Assembly: GCA_949710005.1 (NCBI GenBank)
Contig: OX453279.1
Location: 25,947,762 to 26,011,761 of the forward strand
DNA length: 64,000 nt
Direction: 5' to 3'
Source of the DNA: Ricordea florida
Lineage: Eukaryota; Cnidaria; Anthozoa; Corallimorpharia; Ricordeidae
Positions 1 to 9,714 of this stretch are shown one piece after another (positions within the stretch are counted from its first letter, which is position 1; each line of letters starts with the position of its first letter). The notes under the pieces are model-generated. The model was not told where the DNA came from and made no database searches. It saw only the letters and a list, made by a program, of their open reading frames with translations. Position numbers and translations under genes: made by a program.

Positions 1-280
1 AGAGCTAATGGGGAAAGGATTTCCATGTTTTTATACTCTTAACTATTTCAATCCCCGTTAAGACTTTTTGTTACGTGTTAGACGAGACAATTTAAAAAAC
101 TAAATAATTAAATTAGTTTTGTGGGTTACTTCACTTTGCAAAAGGAATGATACGTTTAAAATTTCCCAAAGCATTTTTCATAGCTCGCAGAAGTTATACT
201 TATACTACAGAGCTGTTACCAAGTCTTTTCCATAGACATCTGTCAAATAGTTTGGTATACCAAGGTGGTGGTTAAGCGCC

Positions 281-711
281 GTTCTGCAGGTGAAACATTG
301 CGCCATTTATGTCAACACTATTTATCGCGCAGTTGATGAAAGATTGGAGTAGCCTTACCTGTTGCTGTTGATGTGTGACGCGGAATGATCGCAGGGGTGG
401 AAGATGAAGTACCAGTTGTGATGGCTACAGTCGTTGGTACTACAGCTATGGAACACCAACAGTAAACGTCAGTAAACTGTAAAAATATACAGTTCTGCAG
501 GTGAAACATTGCGCCGTTTATGTCAAAATTACAGCATCTTTATCGTGCAGTTGATGAAAGATTGGAGTAGCCTTACCTGTTGCTGTTGATGTGTTACGTG
601 GAACGATCGCAGGGGTGGAAGATGGAGTACCAGTTGTGATGGCTACAGTCGTTGGTACAACAGCTATGGAGCAACAACAGTAACAGTCAGTAAACTGTAA
701 AAATATACTGA
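281..711. repeat. Tandem duplication, two ~210-220 bp copies
   Basis: Two head-to-tail copies (281-491 and 492-711). Each opens with gttctgcaggtgaaacattg and ends with cagtaaactgtaaaaatatac. They differ by scattered substitutions and small indels. The open frames across them are not convincing genes. Host non-coding repeat of unknown family. Confidence 0.75.
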
Positions 712-1049
712 CATGACATAATATCTCATTAAATAACACGAGTGTATTTGCAATGATAGGTAAATAAATAAATAAATAAATAAATGAATAAACAAATAAA
801 TAAATGAACGAATGAATGAATGAATAAATATATATATAAATAGAAAAGTAGAACCGCTGCACTCTTTCTAGACAAAGCGGTTTACGCATCACTGTCCACC
901 TCCCGGGAGAGCAGGGGACAATAATGTCTCAGCCTACTCATTTACATCCGTCATTCCTGCAGTCATTTCTCTGGAGAAGACCACAGAAGGCGATCAAAAA
1001 TTCAGTTACTTTTCACCACATTTAATATTTCAGATCTGTTTTGAACCTT

Positions 1050-1106
<57 letters not shown>
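712..1106. repeat. Low-complexity stretch with two microsatellites
   Basis: An imperfect AAAT/AATG tract lies at about 762-838 and a long AAT trinucleotide run at 1052-1106. The sequence between is unique with no supported gene. Confidence 0.8.
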
Positions 1107-2340
1107 GCATCGTCTTACCATCGAACTGTATTCTTTGAGGCCTGTGTTGGCAGCCATCTTTATCAAAGGCATAAACCTGAGAGAAGAAGAAGAAATCATT
1201 AGGCCTTTGATATTATGTTACTATTACATTTTGGATGCTTAATCAGCATCATTTTAAGAAGCTCTGTCTCCAATTTACATGAAATCATACACGGCACAAA
1301 AACATATACTTGCACCAACAAAAATAATTCTTTAGGTGTGCTGTTAAATATTGAAGACTGATAATGAAACCATTTTGCCGTTGCTTTCGGTTGTCGATGG
1401 CAGTGATACCAATGGATTGCAACTTGAAAGAATTAGGCAAAATTTCTCCAGCTTTGACACCGTGCTTTCGAAAAATCACCAAAAGTAATAATGCTGGCAG
1501 TAAACTAGGAAGACTAGGGACAACTTTAATTACATGGCTGGCTCCGGAAGCGACAAGATACGGCCAATCCTGGGTTCTGATCGATTGGCTACCCGAGCGG
1601 GCAAGATGTGGGTTGTCCAGCAAAACAAAATTGAGCAAAATGGTCATAAAGTAAAATCCTTTATTGAGCAAGCTTGTTAATTAAATCGAGACAGCGGGAT
1701 ATTTGGCCTTGTTCTTTTTGGCGTTTTACGCAAAGAAAGTACTTTGCCAATATTCAGCCATATTAAGCTCACGCTTGGTCAATAACGCAGATATGGTTCG
1801 ATATTAGTTAACACTAATATGGTTCGATGGCTTACAATGACACGTTGCTTCTTCCCTGTCTTCAGATGATGGTAGGTCTCGCTGTAGGATGTTTTCTGTA
1901 AAGGAAATTCCAAGTCAATTAAATGGAAATGGTGGCAGACATGCAAACACTATGTTATCTGATAAATAGTTATATATTTTATAGTTAACGCGGGAAAGAA
2001 GAGATATTGCGTCTGTGGACATTTGAAAAGAAAACAGAGGCTTATAGCACTTCAACGAAAAACAATGGAATAACCAGTCAAACAGTATACTTTCTTTAAA
2101 GCAAGTGCTTCAGTTACTGGGAACTTAGTGTATTTCTATAATTTCACTGGAGAAGACACATTCCGGGCTTTCATTAGAAGCCGGCTACCGCCGGAGCTCC
2201 GACGGCTGTGAGTCATCTCGTCACTGGCTACTTGGCCACGTTTGGCAACAAATACTTCAAAAAATATAATACATATTTCTTTTAATGATAAATCCATCTA
2301 CGGGTATATTACGAACCCAAAACATGACCAGCTCCCAGTT
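1107..2340. other. Host intergenic DNA, no supported gene
   Basis: Open frames exist on both strands at about 1285-1671, but they overlap each other and show no recognisable domain. A short phrase here (ttggctacccgag at about 1585) recurs near 62,870, and the phrase at about 1750-1785 resembles the repeat at 39,160-39,420. I read the stretch as interspersed host repeats. Confidence 0.5.
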
Positions 2341-2480
2341 GGCTTGATAGCTCAGTTGGTATAGCACTGCACCGGTATCGCACAGGTCATGGGTTCGAAT
2401 CCCGTTCAGGCCTGGATTTTTTTTCAGGCTTTAATTTCACAGCTGCTTAGGTTATGTACATAACAGCGATGATCTATCAA
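2341..2480 (+). repeat. tRNA-derived SINE-like element
   Basis: The first 72 bases read as a tRNA-like unit, with an A-box-like tagctcagttggta, a B-box gggttcgaatcccg and complementary ends ggcttga/ttcaggcc. A T-rich tail and non-tRNA sequence follow. The anticodon arm is poor, so it is more likely a tRNA-derived repeat than a functional tRNA gene. Confidence 0.55.
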
Positions 2481-3770
2481 TGTAATTACATATTACTCCG
2501 CTGTTCAAATATATGGTCTTTCATATATCCACTTTCATCAATGATAAAAATTCATCATTAACTTTACTTTTTCATGCCAAGAGAGCTGGAAATCGCATTT
2601 CCCCCAGACCTCCCTGGAAAAGGTGGCCTTTGGCCTCCTAATAGTCACAGCCGCCTACTATGATATGGGCAGACGCCTACTTCAAATCGTATTGAAAGCC
2701 CTGACATTGATGATGCCATTCACCCTTTCCCCGTTTCTATTTAGAATAAGATTATGAGGGCGAAATTTCTATGGGGTGATACTTGATGAGGGAGAAGGCC
2801 GAATCAACTATCACCTCATATAAATCGAGAGCGAGTAATCTAATTGCTTTAGTAAAAATCATAATAAACAAATCATGTGTGGGTGAAAAAAATACCAAAA
2901 TACTTAATCTTGCTGAGAAACATCGCTAAAGCGCGAAGACGTCGCCATTTAGAAAACGATCTTCAACGAAATGCTGCATTCTAATGGCTGATTGCGGCAT
3001 TTGCTTTAATATACCAGTAGCTTTTACAAAAGGAGAGTAGAATGTGTCATAAGGAGAAAAATACGCCTGCCATGGCTTGAAGACACAAATTATATTTAAT
3101 CGTGTTAAAAGCAATATTTAACTAAAAAACCCACACACTCTTCGCAAAGAGTAGGGGAAGTAGATCCCGTATCATTACTATAATGATAATATTAATCAAC
3201 AAATGCAAAGATTTGTCTAGTAGCAAGACAATCAGTGAGTATAAGATGGACTCACCCCTCTGATGGAATCAATGTATCTGACATCTGGCGTTTGGTCACA
3301 AAGATGAGTAAGGCAGGTTACAACAATTCTAGATTATACAAAACAAAGACGATGATTATAGTAAGTACTGATCTCAAAAATTTGGAATAAATTACAATTA
3401 ATGTAATTAATTTGCGTGTGTCTCTCTTTTCCGTTCGTTTCATTTGCGTTAGCGTTCCTTTCTATGTTTCTATTGGTAAACTAGAGCGTCGCACTGTAAT
3501 AGTGTATTGTAACAGGAGCCCAACGGCTCATAATAGCTTCCATTGTGTTTTGATACTGAGCAAACAGGTTGTCAAGTTGGGGTGGTTTTGTTAAAAAACT
3601 ACACTATCTCGTTTCTTTGGGTCTTTTACAAAAAAATCTTACATCACACAAATTTGGATTTTTTTCGCTAATAAAAAAAGAATAATTTGCTGCCTCGCTA
3701 AGGCTCGCCAGCAATAAAAAAAAGAAAATAACAAACATATCAAATACAAAGCGTCATAAAAAAAAACAAC
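2481..3770. other. Host intergenic DNA, no supported gene
   Basis: Only short frames without recognisable domains or splice context are visible. A/T-rich sequence lies toward the right end. I see nothing further I can name. Confidence 0.5.
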
Positions 3771-3896
3771 TTAGGCCCGTTTCAAACGTCGAACTTCACA
3801 TGTGCCGAATCTAATGCAAATGAGAAAAATCTATTGTTTTCTCTCATTTGCATTAGATTCGGCACATGTAAAGTTAGACGTTTGAACCGGACCTTA
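3771..3896. mobile_element. Hairpin MITE with TTA flanks
   Basis: A near-perfect inverted repeat: the arm starting ttaggcccgtttcaaacgtc pairs with gacgtttgaaccggacctta across a loop of a few bases. Arms are about 55-60 bp. Flanking TTA trinucleotides would fit a PIF/Harbinger-type target duplication. Non-coding. Confidence 0.65.
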
Positions 3897-3969
3897 ATGT
3901 ACTGCGCATTGGAAAGACGTTGGAGATTTTATTTACGCGATTGCAAGCGAGCGCGATTAGCCATTATTT

Positions 3970-4034
3970 AGCTCTGCTGGTATAGGGTCGCACCTGTAAT
4001 GGCGAGCCCGTCTGTTCAAATCCCGTTCCAGAGC
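3970..4034 (+). repeat. tRNA-like repeat fragment
   Basis: Complementary ends (gctctgc/cagagcg) and a B-box-like gttcaaatcccg lie about 60 bases apart, with a T-rich tail after. The A-box is degenerate. Probably a decayed tRNA-derived repeat. Confidence 0.35.
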
Positions 4035-4191
4035 GTTCTTTTCTTTTTCAGGCTTCTAATATACATGCAAAAATTTCAGCGCGCTGATTGGCTGAGAGTA
4101 TGTCAATTAATCTCCAACAGTGCAGAAAGTTGAAATCAAGTGCAAAAAATTGAAATTTCGAAACTTCGCTGAGACGTAAGACGTCGCCATG

Positions 4192-4470
4192 AGTAGTAGC
4201 AAAAGGCCGATTCTGGGACAAAAAGGGCGTGGTCAATTTCGTCGGGGGACTGGTTCGGCTCGGCTAGAATTTTTTGGGTGTGGTCAAAAATTTTTGTGCA
4301 TAATTGATTAGTTGGGTCTCAACTGGTTCGATTTTTGATCGATGATTTTTTTGTCGATTTCGATTTTTTCTTCGGGAGTGTTAAGGTGACAAAATGTATC
4401 TTTGTGGGGGGTGGGGTGGGGGGTTGTGAAATTGAAATTTAGGTTTGGGGGTTGGGGTGAGTGGTATAAA
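4192..4470 (+). repeat. Outer element left TIR
   Basis: Matches the reverse complement of 37797-38064. The outer ~150 bp differ by only a handful of transitions, then similarity becomes patchy, with a last shared block aaatttaggtttgggg just before the first gene. The left TIR ends at the start codon of the zinc-repeat gene, so it probably carries that gene's promoter. Confidence 0.9.
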
Positions 4471-5298
4471 ATGCCTTGTATTCACGGTCGAAGGAAATAT
4501 TATTGTAAAGAGTGTGGTGGTGCTGGTATTTGTTTACATGGTAGACGAAAAGATTGTTGTAAAGAATGTGGTGGTTTTAGTTTTTGTTTACACGGTAGAG
4601 AAAAATATCATTGTAAAGAATATGGTAATTCTAGTTTTTGTTTACATGGTAGACGAAAAGATCGTTGTAAAGAATGTGGCGGTTCTAGTTTTTGTATTCA
4701 TGGTAGACGAAAATATCATTGTAAAGAATGTGGGGGTGCTGGTATTTGTTTACATGGTAGGCAAAAATATCATTGTAAAGAATGTGGTGGTGCTGGTATT
4801 TGTTCACATGGAAAACGAAAATATTCTTGCAAAGAATGTGGTGGTTCTAGTTTTTGTTTACACGGTAGAGAAAAATATCATTGTAAAGAATGTGGTGGTT
4901 CTAGTTTTTGTTTACATAGTAGACAAAAATATCGTTGTAAAGAATGTGGCGGTTCTAGTTTTTGTATTCATGGTAGACGAAAATATTCTTTCAAAGAATG
5001 TGGGGGTGCTGGTATTTGTTTACATGGTATACGAAAATATCATTGTAAAGAATGTGGTGGTGCTGGTATTTGTTCACATGGAAAACGAAAATATTCTTGC
5101 AAAGAATGTGGGGGTGCTGGTATTTGTTCACATGGAAAACAAAAATGTAAAGAATGTAAACCACACTTGTTTTGTGTACATGGTAGGGTAAAGACTAATA
5201 ATTTGAAGAGGAGATGTAACATATGTTTTGGTGAGTATGTTTGTAAACATCAACATATTAGAAAATTATGTGAAGAGTGTGGTCCACTGAATTTATAA
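4471..5298 (+). CDS. Tandem C-x-H-G / CKECGG zinc-binding repeat protein
   Basis: About 275 residues made almost wholly of an 18-residue repeat with pattern C-x-H-G-R-x-K-x-x-C-K-E-C-G-G. Twelve units are close to consensus, and diverged units end in CEECGPLNL. The regular Cys/His spacing implies one small zinc-binding module per unit. Similar short repeats occur in giant-virus and protist proteins, but I know of no assigned function. A few units have lost a ligand (KEYGN, SFKECGG). I chose the ATG at 4471 because the protein then begins MPCIHGRRK, matching the paralogue at 36379-36726. It is the first gene inside the left TIR and reads inward. A nucleic-acid-binding or regulatory role is inference. 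Confidence 0.75.
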   Translation: MPCIHGRRKYYCKECGGAGICLHGRRKDCCKECGGFSFCLHGREKYHCKEYGNSSFCLHGRRKDRCKECGGSSFCIHGRRKYHCKECGGAGICLHGRQKYHCKECGGAGICSHGKRKYSCKECGGSSFCLHGREKYHCKECGGSSFCLHSRQKYRCKECGGSSFCIHGRRKYSFKECGGAGICLHGIRKYHCKECGGAGICSHGKRKYSCKECGGAGICSHGKQKCKECKPHLFCVHGRVKTNNLKRRCNICFGEYVCKHQHIRKLCEECGPLNL

Positions 5299-5312
5299 GT
5301 TATCAATAGACA

Positions 5313-5347
5313 TTTGTAACATGGATCGTGTTACAAAAGTATAAAAG
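5313..5347 (+). promoter_or_regulatory. Palindrome plus TATA promoter for the outer polymerase gene
   Basis: TTTGTAACA and TGTTACAAA form a dyad around tggatcg, followed at once by gtataaaag, about 70 nt before the polymerase ATG at 5415. The same palindrome-TATA arrangement occurs on the minus strand at 37193-37232. Confidence 0.6.
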
Positions 5348-5414
5348 TTAAACAAGATTTTCAATAACATAGTGGTTAGTTTAAGGATTACGATTTCAAA
5401 ATACAATTGATGCT

Positions 5415-5644
5415 ATGGAGAACTTGACAGTGAAAGAGTTGAGGTCAATAGCTAAAAAAGCTGGTGTGAGTGTTCGTGGATTCAGAAAGGCTGAATTGCT
5501 TGCAGCGTTATCTGATGTACAACCCGAGAACTTGACAGTGAAGGTATTAAGAACCATAGCCAAGAAGACTGGTATACAAGGCTATGGCAATATGCGTAAA
5601 GCGGATCTCATTAATGTTGTCGGATCTCCACGAGTGTCTGAAGC
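5415..5644 (+). pseudogene. Outer element polymerase gene, 5' part (split by the inner element)
   Basis: Encodes the N-terminal ~76 residues of the outer protein-primed DNA polymerase: two SAP/Rho-N-like helix-extended-helix repeats, each starting ENLTVK and carrying the FRKAEL / MRKADL signature expected of small DNA-binding modules. The frame runs into the inner element's TIR at 5645, adds about 23 foreign residues and stops at 5714. The real continuation is at 20588. The 5-bp duplication gaagc (5640-5644 and 20583-20587) explains the break. Joining 5644 to 20588 keeps the frame. The ATG at 5415 is the first in-frame start after the palindrome-TATA promoter. Confidence 0.85.
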
Positions 5645-5830
5645 AGTAGTATGTTACCGGGAAAATAGACCGGTTTTAATGGTGTTTTTTGTAATTCGGG
5701 TTATTTTTATTTAATTTTTCTTAAAGTTTCCGGGAAGTTTTTACACAAGTTTATGTATGGATTATGAAAAAAATGAATTATGGTTTAAAGATTTGAAAAA
5801 AATATTAAATATGGAACAACTAAAAGATTT
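5645..5830 (+). repeat. Inner element left TIR
   Basis: Starts AGTAGTATGTTACCGGG. All 186 bases match the reverse complement of 20397-20582. It contains a leader and the first ~24 codons of the gene at 5757. Confidence 0.95.
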
Positions 5831-6257
5831 ACATTTTCACCAATTAAAAAATATTGCAAAAGAGTTGAAAATTAAAGGGCGAACAAAAATGAATAAAGAA
5901 AATTTAATTAAAAGTATTAAAAAATTTTCAGAGGAGGAAATTATTAATGAAATTAAAAAAGAAGATATTAATAATAAATATTATTGTATCCATAAAAAGT
6001 GCAAATATTTTTGTAAAGAGTGTTGCGGGTCGCAATTATGTATTCACGAAAAAATAAAGTATTTTTGCAAAGAATGTAAAGGATCAAAATTTTGTATACA
6101 CAACAAACAGAAAACACATTGTAAAGAATGTGGTGGGTCGCAATTATGTATACACAACAAACAGAAAACACATTGTAAAGATTGTGGAGGTTCTCAAATC
6201 TGTGAACATAGAAAACAGAAGGCACATTGTAGAGAATGTAAAAATTTAAAAAAATGA
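5757..6257 (+). CDS. SAP-like plus C-x-H zinc-repeat protein with TIR-encoded N-terminus
   Basis: 166 residues. The first ~24 residues (MDYEKNELWFKDLKK...) are identical to the inner polymerase's N-terminus because both start codons lie inside the identical TIRs. Next comes a SAP/Rho-N-like helix pair with KGRTKMNKENL at about 43-53. From about residue 80 there are five to six zinc-binding repeats (C-I-H-x-K-x-K-x-x-C-K-E-C) of the family seen in the outer gene at 4471. The whole is a DNA-binding-type module fused to a zinc-repeat tail. It is the first gene inside the left end. A regulatory or end-binding role is plausible inference. Confidence 0.75.
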   Translation: MDYEKNELWFKDLKKILNMEQLKDLHFHQLKNIAKELKIKGRTKMNKENLIKSIKKFSEEEIINEIKKEDINNKYYCIHKKCKYFCKECCGSQLCIHEKIKYFCKECKGSKFCIHNKQKTHCKECGGSQLCIHNKQKTHCKDCGGSQICEHRKQKAHCRECKNLKK

Positions 6258-6374
6258 ATTATGATTTAAATATTTATATGTGAAATAAAATGGAAGATAA
6301 ATTTTTTTTAAATTGCGGCCATCTTTATTTAAAGTTTTTTAATTCGTGAATTTATTGATTCAATAAATGAAGAT

Positions 6375-6767
6375 TTGTTAAAAAAGATATCAAAATATCG
6401 AGGTTTTATTATTGAAGAAAATGGATATAATTTTTGTTATAGTATTTATTTTATAAAAAATGATAAAAGTTATAGAGGTAGCCTTATTTTAGATATTGAA
6501 AAAGGTTTGGAGTTTGATGAAGATTATTTTAATAAAATATTAATTTATGGTGGTTATGAAAATTTTTATGAAGATTTTTATGAAGAAGATAATGAATTAA
6601 AATTTAATTATATTATTTTTGATTCAATAGTGGTTGGAATAAGAATAGATAGTGATAAGTTAAAACATAAAAAAAAATTAAATGATGAAATAGTTGCTGC
6701 AGTATGGCAGCCAAGTAGATATTTAGATTTTCAAGAATTAAGAGATTTGGAAGAAAGATGGCCATAA
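6375..6767 (+). CDS. WxPSR-motif terminal gene (start uncertain, possibly frameshifted)
   Basis: About 130 acidic residues ending in VAAVWQPSRYLDFQELRDL. The same ending occurs in the outer gene at 36783-37109 (VAWHPSRFADW) and resembles a WHPxR motif known in giant-virus proteins of unknown function. No ATG heads the frame: 6375 is a TTG, and the frame is open back to 6333. An ATG at 6289 in another frame reads MEDKFFLN and meets this frame around a run of six T (6335-6340). A one-base slip there would restore an ATG start. I cannot tell mutation from sequencing error. Position at the element end mirrors the outer homologue. Confidence 0.55.
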   Translation: MLKKISKYRGFIIEENGYNFCYSIYFIKNDKSYRGSLILDIEKGLEFDEDYFNKILIYGGYENFYEDFYEEDNELKFNYIIFDSIVVGIRIDSDKLKHKKKLNDEIVAAVWQPSRYLDFQELRDLEERWP

Positions 6768-6825
6768 AGTAAATAATCTTATATAATTATGTTGTATAAC
6801 CCAAAAAATGGTTATATAACAAAAT

Positions 6826-7461
6826 TTATCTAAATCTTAAACTAAAAGTTATGGGCGATCCCTTCAGATCAAGGTTTTTCCATTCGTTGTCTAATATGGT
6901 TAAATCGAAGTGGTTTATTAGAGTATCATATTTTCGAACTGGAATTGTTGGATAATCCTTTGAGGGTATGTTTGCAAGTAGGTGTGATGGTGACAGTTTT
7001 ACAAGTTCTCCATTTTTGTTTTTATTCATATATGAAAACTTATTATCCACTATACTACACATAAGTCTCAGCGGCTCCTTAATCTGAATATTTATGGGGT
7101 ATAATTTCCCCGGATTTATGACTTCAGGAACTCCTAAACCAAACCCCAACCCTCTTGTAAGTTTAATTTTGAAGTTCTTATTTGAATATAAATAGTCAAC
7201 AGTATCAGTCTCAATTATTGTTATCTTTTCCCCATCAGGATCATTAAGAAAGATTGATTGAATATTACGAAGCGAATATGTACCGGGTTGAATTATTATG
7301 AAGCCCTGATTCTTATCATTGAATATTATCTGTTTATCCTTGAAATTAATCAATCTTTTTGTTTGTATATTACAATCCAATAGTTGTATCTCCCGAAGAT
7401 TTTTAAGAGGAGGATCTAAATAAATCCTAGTTTCTGCCTCATACATTGTTATGCTTAACAT
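6826..7461 (-). CDS. Penton / minor capsid protein candidate
   Basis: 211 residues, clearly homologous to the outer protein at 32392-33024 along its whole length. Shared blocks include IQPGTYSLR, IETDTVDYLYSN, PGKLYPINIQIKEPLRLMCS and a C-terminal GSPITFSLRFR. A 'PGTYSL..I' early block, a central Cys-containing strand and a final 'G.P.TF.L' strand are the pattern of Polinton single-jelly-roll minor capsid (penton) proteins; that assignment is from memory of the family, not a search. A late box sits at 7484-7498, 23 nt before the ATG. It is last in the inner block, but lies mid-block in the outer element, so the gene has moved. Confidence 0.6.
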   Translation of the reverse strand: MLSITMYEAETRIYLDPPLKNLREIQLLDCNIQTKRLINFKDKQIIFNDKNQGFIIIQPGTYSLRNIQSIFLNDPDGEKITIIETDTVDYLYSNKNFKIKLTRGLGFGLGVPEVINPGKLYPINIQIKEPLRLMCSIVDNKFSYMNKNKNGELVKLSPSHLLANIPSKDYPTIPVRKYDTLINHFDLTILDNEWKNLDLKGSPITFSLRFR

Positions 7462-7510
7462 TTTGTTTGATTACACCATATTCATCTTTTTAAATTTTCT
7501 ATAATCACCG

Positions 7511-8033
7511 TCTGTGATAAAAAACGACTTACGCGTAAGCTGGAAAAAAATTGTTATGTTATAAAAATCGACTTACGCGTAAGCTGGAAAAAAATTGTTA
7601 TGTTATAAAAATCGACTTACGCGTAAGCTGGAAAAAATTGTTATGTTAATTAACCTGTGATAAAAATCGACTTACGCGTAAGCCGAAAAAATTGTTATGT
7701 TAATTAACCTGTGATAAAAAACGACTTACGCGTAAGCCGAAAAAATTGTTATGTTATAAAAAACGACTTACGCGTAAGCCGAAAAATTGTTATGTTAATT
7801 AACCTGTGATAAAAATCGACTTACGCGTAAGCAGAAAAAAATTGTTATGTTATAAAAATCGACTTACGCGTAAGCTGGAAAAAAATTGTTATGTTAATTA
7901 ACCTGTGATAAAAAACGACTTACGCGTAAGCCGAAAAAATTGTTATGTTAATTAACCTGTGATAAAAAACGACTTACGCGTAAGCCGGAAAAAAATTGTT
8001 ATGTGATAAAAATCGACTTACGCGTAAGCTGAA
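7511..8033. repeat. Array of 11 CTTACGCGTAAG palindromes
   Basis: Eleven copies of cgacttacgcgtaagc, each centred on the perfect 12-bp palindrome CTTACGCGTAAG. They are spaced 40-55 bp apart by near-identical A/T-rich linkers (gaaaaaattgttatgttaattaacctgtgataaaaa). The longer linker has its own small palindrome, ttaattaa. The array fills the gap between the genes at 6826-7461 and 8046-9608, upstream of the former. It is absent from the outer element. Candidate protein-binding iterons: enhancer, origin or packaging signal. Confidence 0.95.
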
Positions 8034-8045
8034 AAATACAGGCAT

Positions 8046-9608
8046 CTACCGAAATAGATACCACGATAATCCGCCAGCGACAACTATAAATGCTAATATA
8101 TTCTTTTCATGCTGTGTTGAGTCAATAATATTTTCCTGTTTCATAAAGTCTGTTTTCGTTGAGGTTTTTGGTTCCTTCGGGTTTTTCTTCGCTTCAGTTT
8201 TACCTTCCAGGAAAATATGAGGTAACTTTAATTTTGAAGATCCCAAGTTATGACTTATTCCAACTTGTTTTGCTTCAGTGTTTAGGGAATTATTCACGCC
8301 AAAATTCATATCATTACTCGCTTTCATGAGTTTGTTATTAAAACCTGTCACGCTTTCAGTGTTGATTATCATATTACTTGGCATCAACCATAAACCAGGA
8401 GCAATAGCTAAATCAAGCCGTAATTTCGCTTCTTGTACAGCTAATTGATATCTTTGAATCGAACTAGAAATGTCATTCTCGATCACACTACTTTCAAATA
8501 AAGCCAAGAATTCTTGTTGTGTTTCGATTGCACCGCCGTCATTACCATAAATTGAATTTCTTGTGTTAACTTGTGCGCCTAATATACAGTAAACAAAAGC
8601 TTCAGCGGATCGATTCAATCTACCAAGTCCGGCTTTAGTGAGTCCATAACCACTTGTTGGGATAAACCAAGCATATTTGTAATCAGCAAAGTCATCATTA
8701 CGGATAAATGAGATGAGATTACCTTTTTCTTTCTTACCACCTTCATCAGCGAATTTATTACTTTCACCGGGCCATTGATCAGCTTCAACATCATAATTCC
8801 TTACAATATGTACATTTTGATATCCCCCGCCTTTTCCATTATATCCCGCACCATAATCAAGGAATATATCTCTCAATCCGACGTTTCTACCCCCCTTCCA
8901 TCTAAAGTCTGAGTTTTTTGATATGTTAAATTCAGCACACAGTCGTTGATATGCTACTTTACTATAGGGATTGTTGTTTATTACAAAAGGTTGCTCATCG
9001 GGCAAAGGTAGTTTCAATTCATATAATATCCTCCTTATTGTGAAATATATATGAAATTTTATGAAGCTACTCACTACTTTAGGATAATTTAGACTTTCAA
9101 AAGGACTTATACCGCAACCAGATGTTGCACACCAAACTGCAAAGTTAAGTTGTTGAGGCCAATAATTCATATCAGGGGAGTTCAACCATTTTCTACTTTG
9201 TTTTCCAGATTTGAATGTTACAACTTGAGATGTAAATATGTTTCTCATCTTTGCTGTGAATTTCTTCGTATTTGAAACGTATATATCTAGAAAGGTTAGC
9301 ATTTTTGTTAAATCAGTTGTAAAGTCATCAAAATTAATAGCTGGTATAGGATAAGATTGATTTGTTATGGTTAAACTTTTTGGAAAAGAAATCAAATCAC
9401 TGTCATCCAATCCTAAATCTTTCCATAAAAGTCTTTTCAAACGAGGTGATAAGGCATCAATCCATGTTTTTCCAGTAGGATCATCATTTGACATGATAGT
9501 AATACCATTATATTTCCATTTAATATATCCTCCATATGAATCATTAACAAATGTAAATTTATCAAGGTTTGCCCTTGGGTACTTTTTAATGAAATCATTG
9601 AGTAACAT
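8046..9608 (-). CDS. Conserved ~520-residue tail-anchored protein, virion candidate
   Basis: 520 residues, strongly similar to outer 34366-35913. Conserved blocks: DDPTGKTW near 41, MNYWPQQLNFAVWCATSGCG near 150, a Gly-rich DYGAGY..GGGYQNVHIVR near 255-275, FADYKYAWFIPTSGYGLTKAGLGRLN near 310-335, and APGLWLMPSNMIINTES near 405. The C-terminus is a charged linker, then a hydrophobic segment ending LSWYLFR, so it is probably tail-anchored in a membrane. I know this family as recurrent in anthozoan genomes but not its function. Co-location with capsid genes suggests a structural role. Late box gtctttaaaac at 9637-9647, 29 nt upstream. Confidence 0.8.
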   Translation of the reverse strand: MLLNDFIKKYPRANLDKFTFVNDSYGGYIKWKYNGITIMSNDDPTGKTWIDALSPRLKRLLWKDLGLDDSDLISFPKSLTITNQSYPIPAINFDDFTTDLTKMLTFLDIYVSNTKKFTAKMRNIFTSQVVTFKSGKQSRKWLNSPDMNYWPQQLNFAVWCATSGCGISPFESLNYPKVVSSFIKFHIYFTIRRILYELKLPLPDEQPFVINNNPYSKVAYQRLCAEFNISKNSDFRWKGGRNVGLRDIFLDYGAGYNGKGGGYQNVHIVRNYDVEADQWPGESNKFADEGGKKEKGNLISFIRNDDFADYKYAWFIPTSGYGLTKAGLGRLNRSAEAFVYCILGAQVNTRNSIYGNDGGAIETQQEFLALFESSVIENDISSSIQRYQLAVQEAKLRLDLAIAPGLWLMPSNMIINTESVTGFNNKLMKASNDMNFGVNNSLNTEAKQVGISHNLGSSKLKLPHIFLEGKTEAKKNPKEPKTSTKTDFMKQENIIDSTQHEKNILAFIVVAGGLSWYLFR

Positions 9609-9714
9609 TTTATTACTTTTTAGAATAAGATGTAAAGTCTTTAAAACATTTCGCTGTTATTTCCAATACCCGCAAAACAATTACATCCTACATCTGTTCT
9701 CTCATATGAAATTT

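Noticed and set aside
1285..1671. Candidate genes on both strands
   Set aside because: Two overlapping frames without domains or splice evidence. Part of the DNA recurs elsewhere in the window.
2341..2412. Functional tRNA gene
   Set aside because: A and B boxes are present but the anticodon arm pairs poorly and a repeat-type tail follows.
4445..5191. Long overlapping frame inside the zinc-repeat gene
   Set aside because: It is a +1 shadow of the 54-bp DNA repeat. Its Val-rich pseudo-repeat has no family resemblance, whereas the other frame has conserved Cys/His.
7511..8033. CRISPR-like regular repeat array
   Set aside because: The sequences between palindromes are themselves repeated and not unique spacers. 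The host context is eukaryotic and no cas genes are present.
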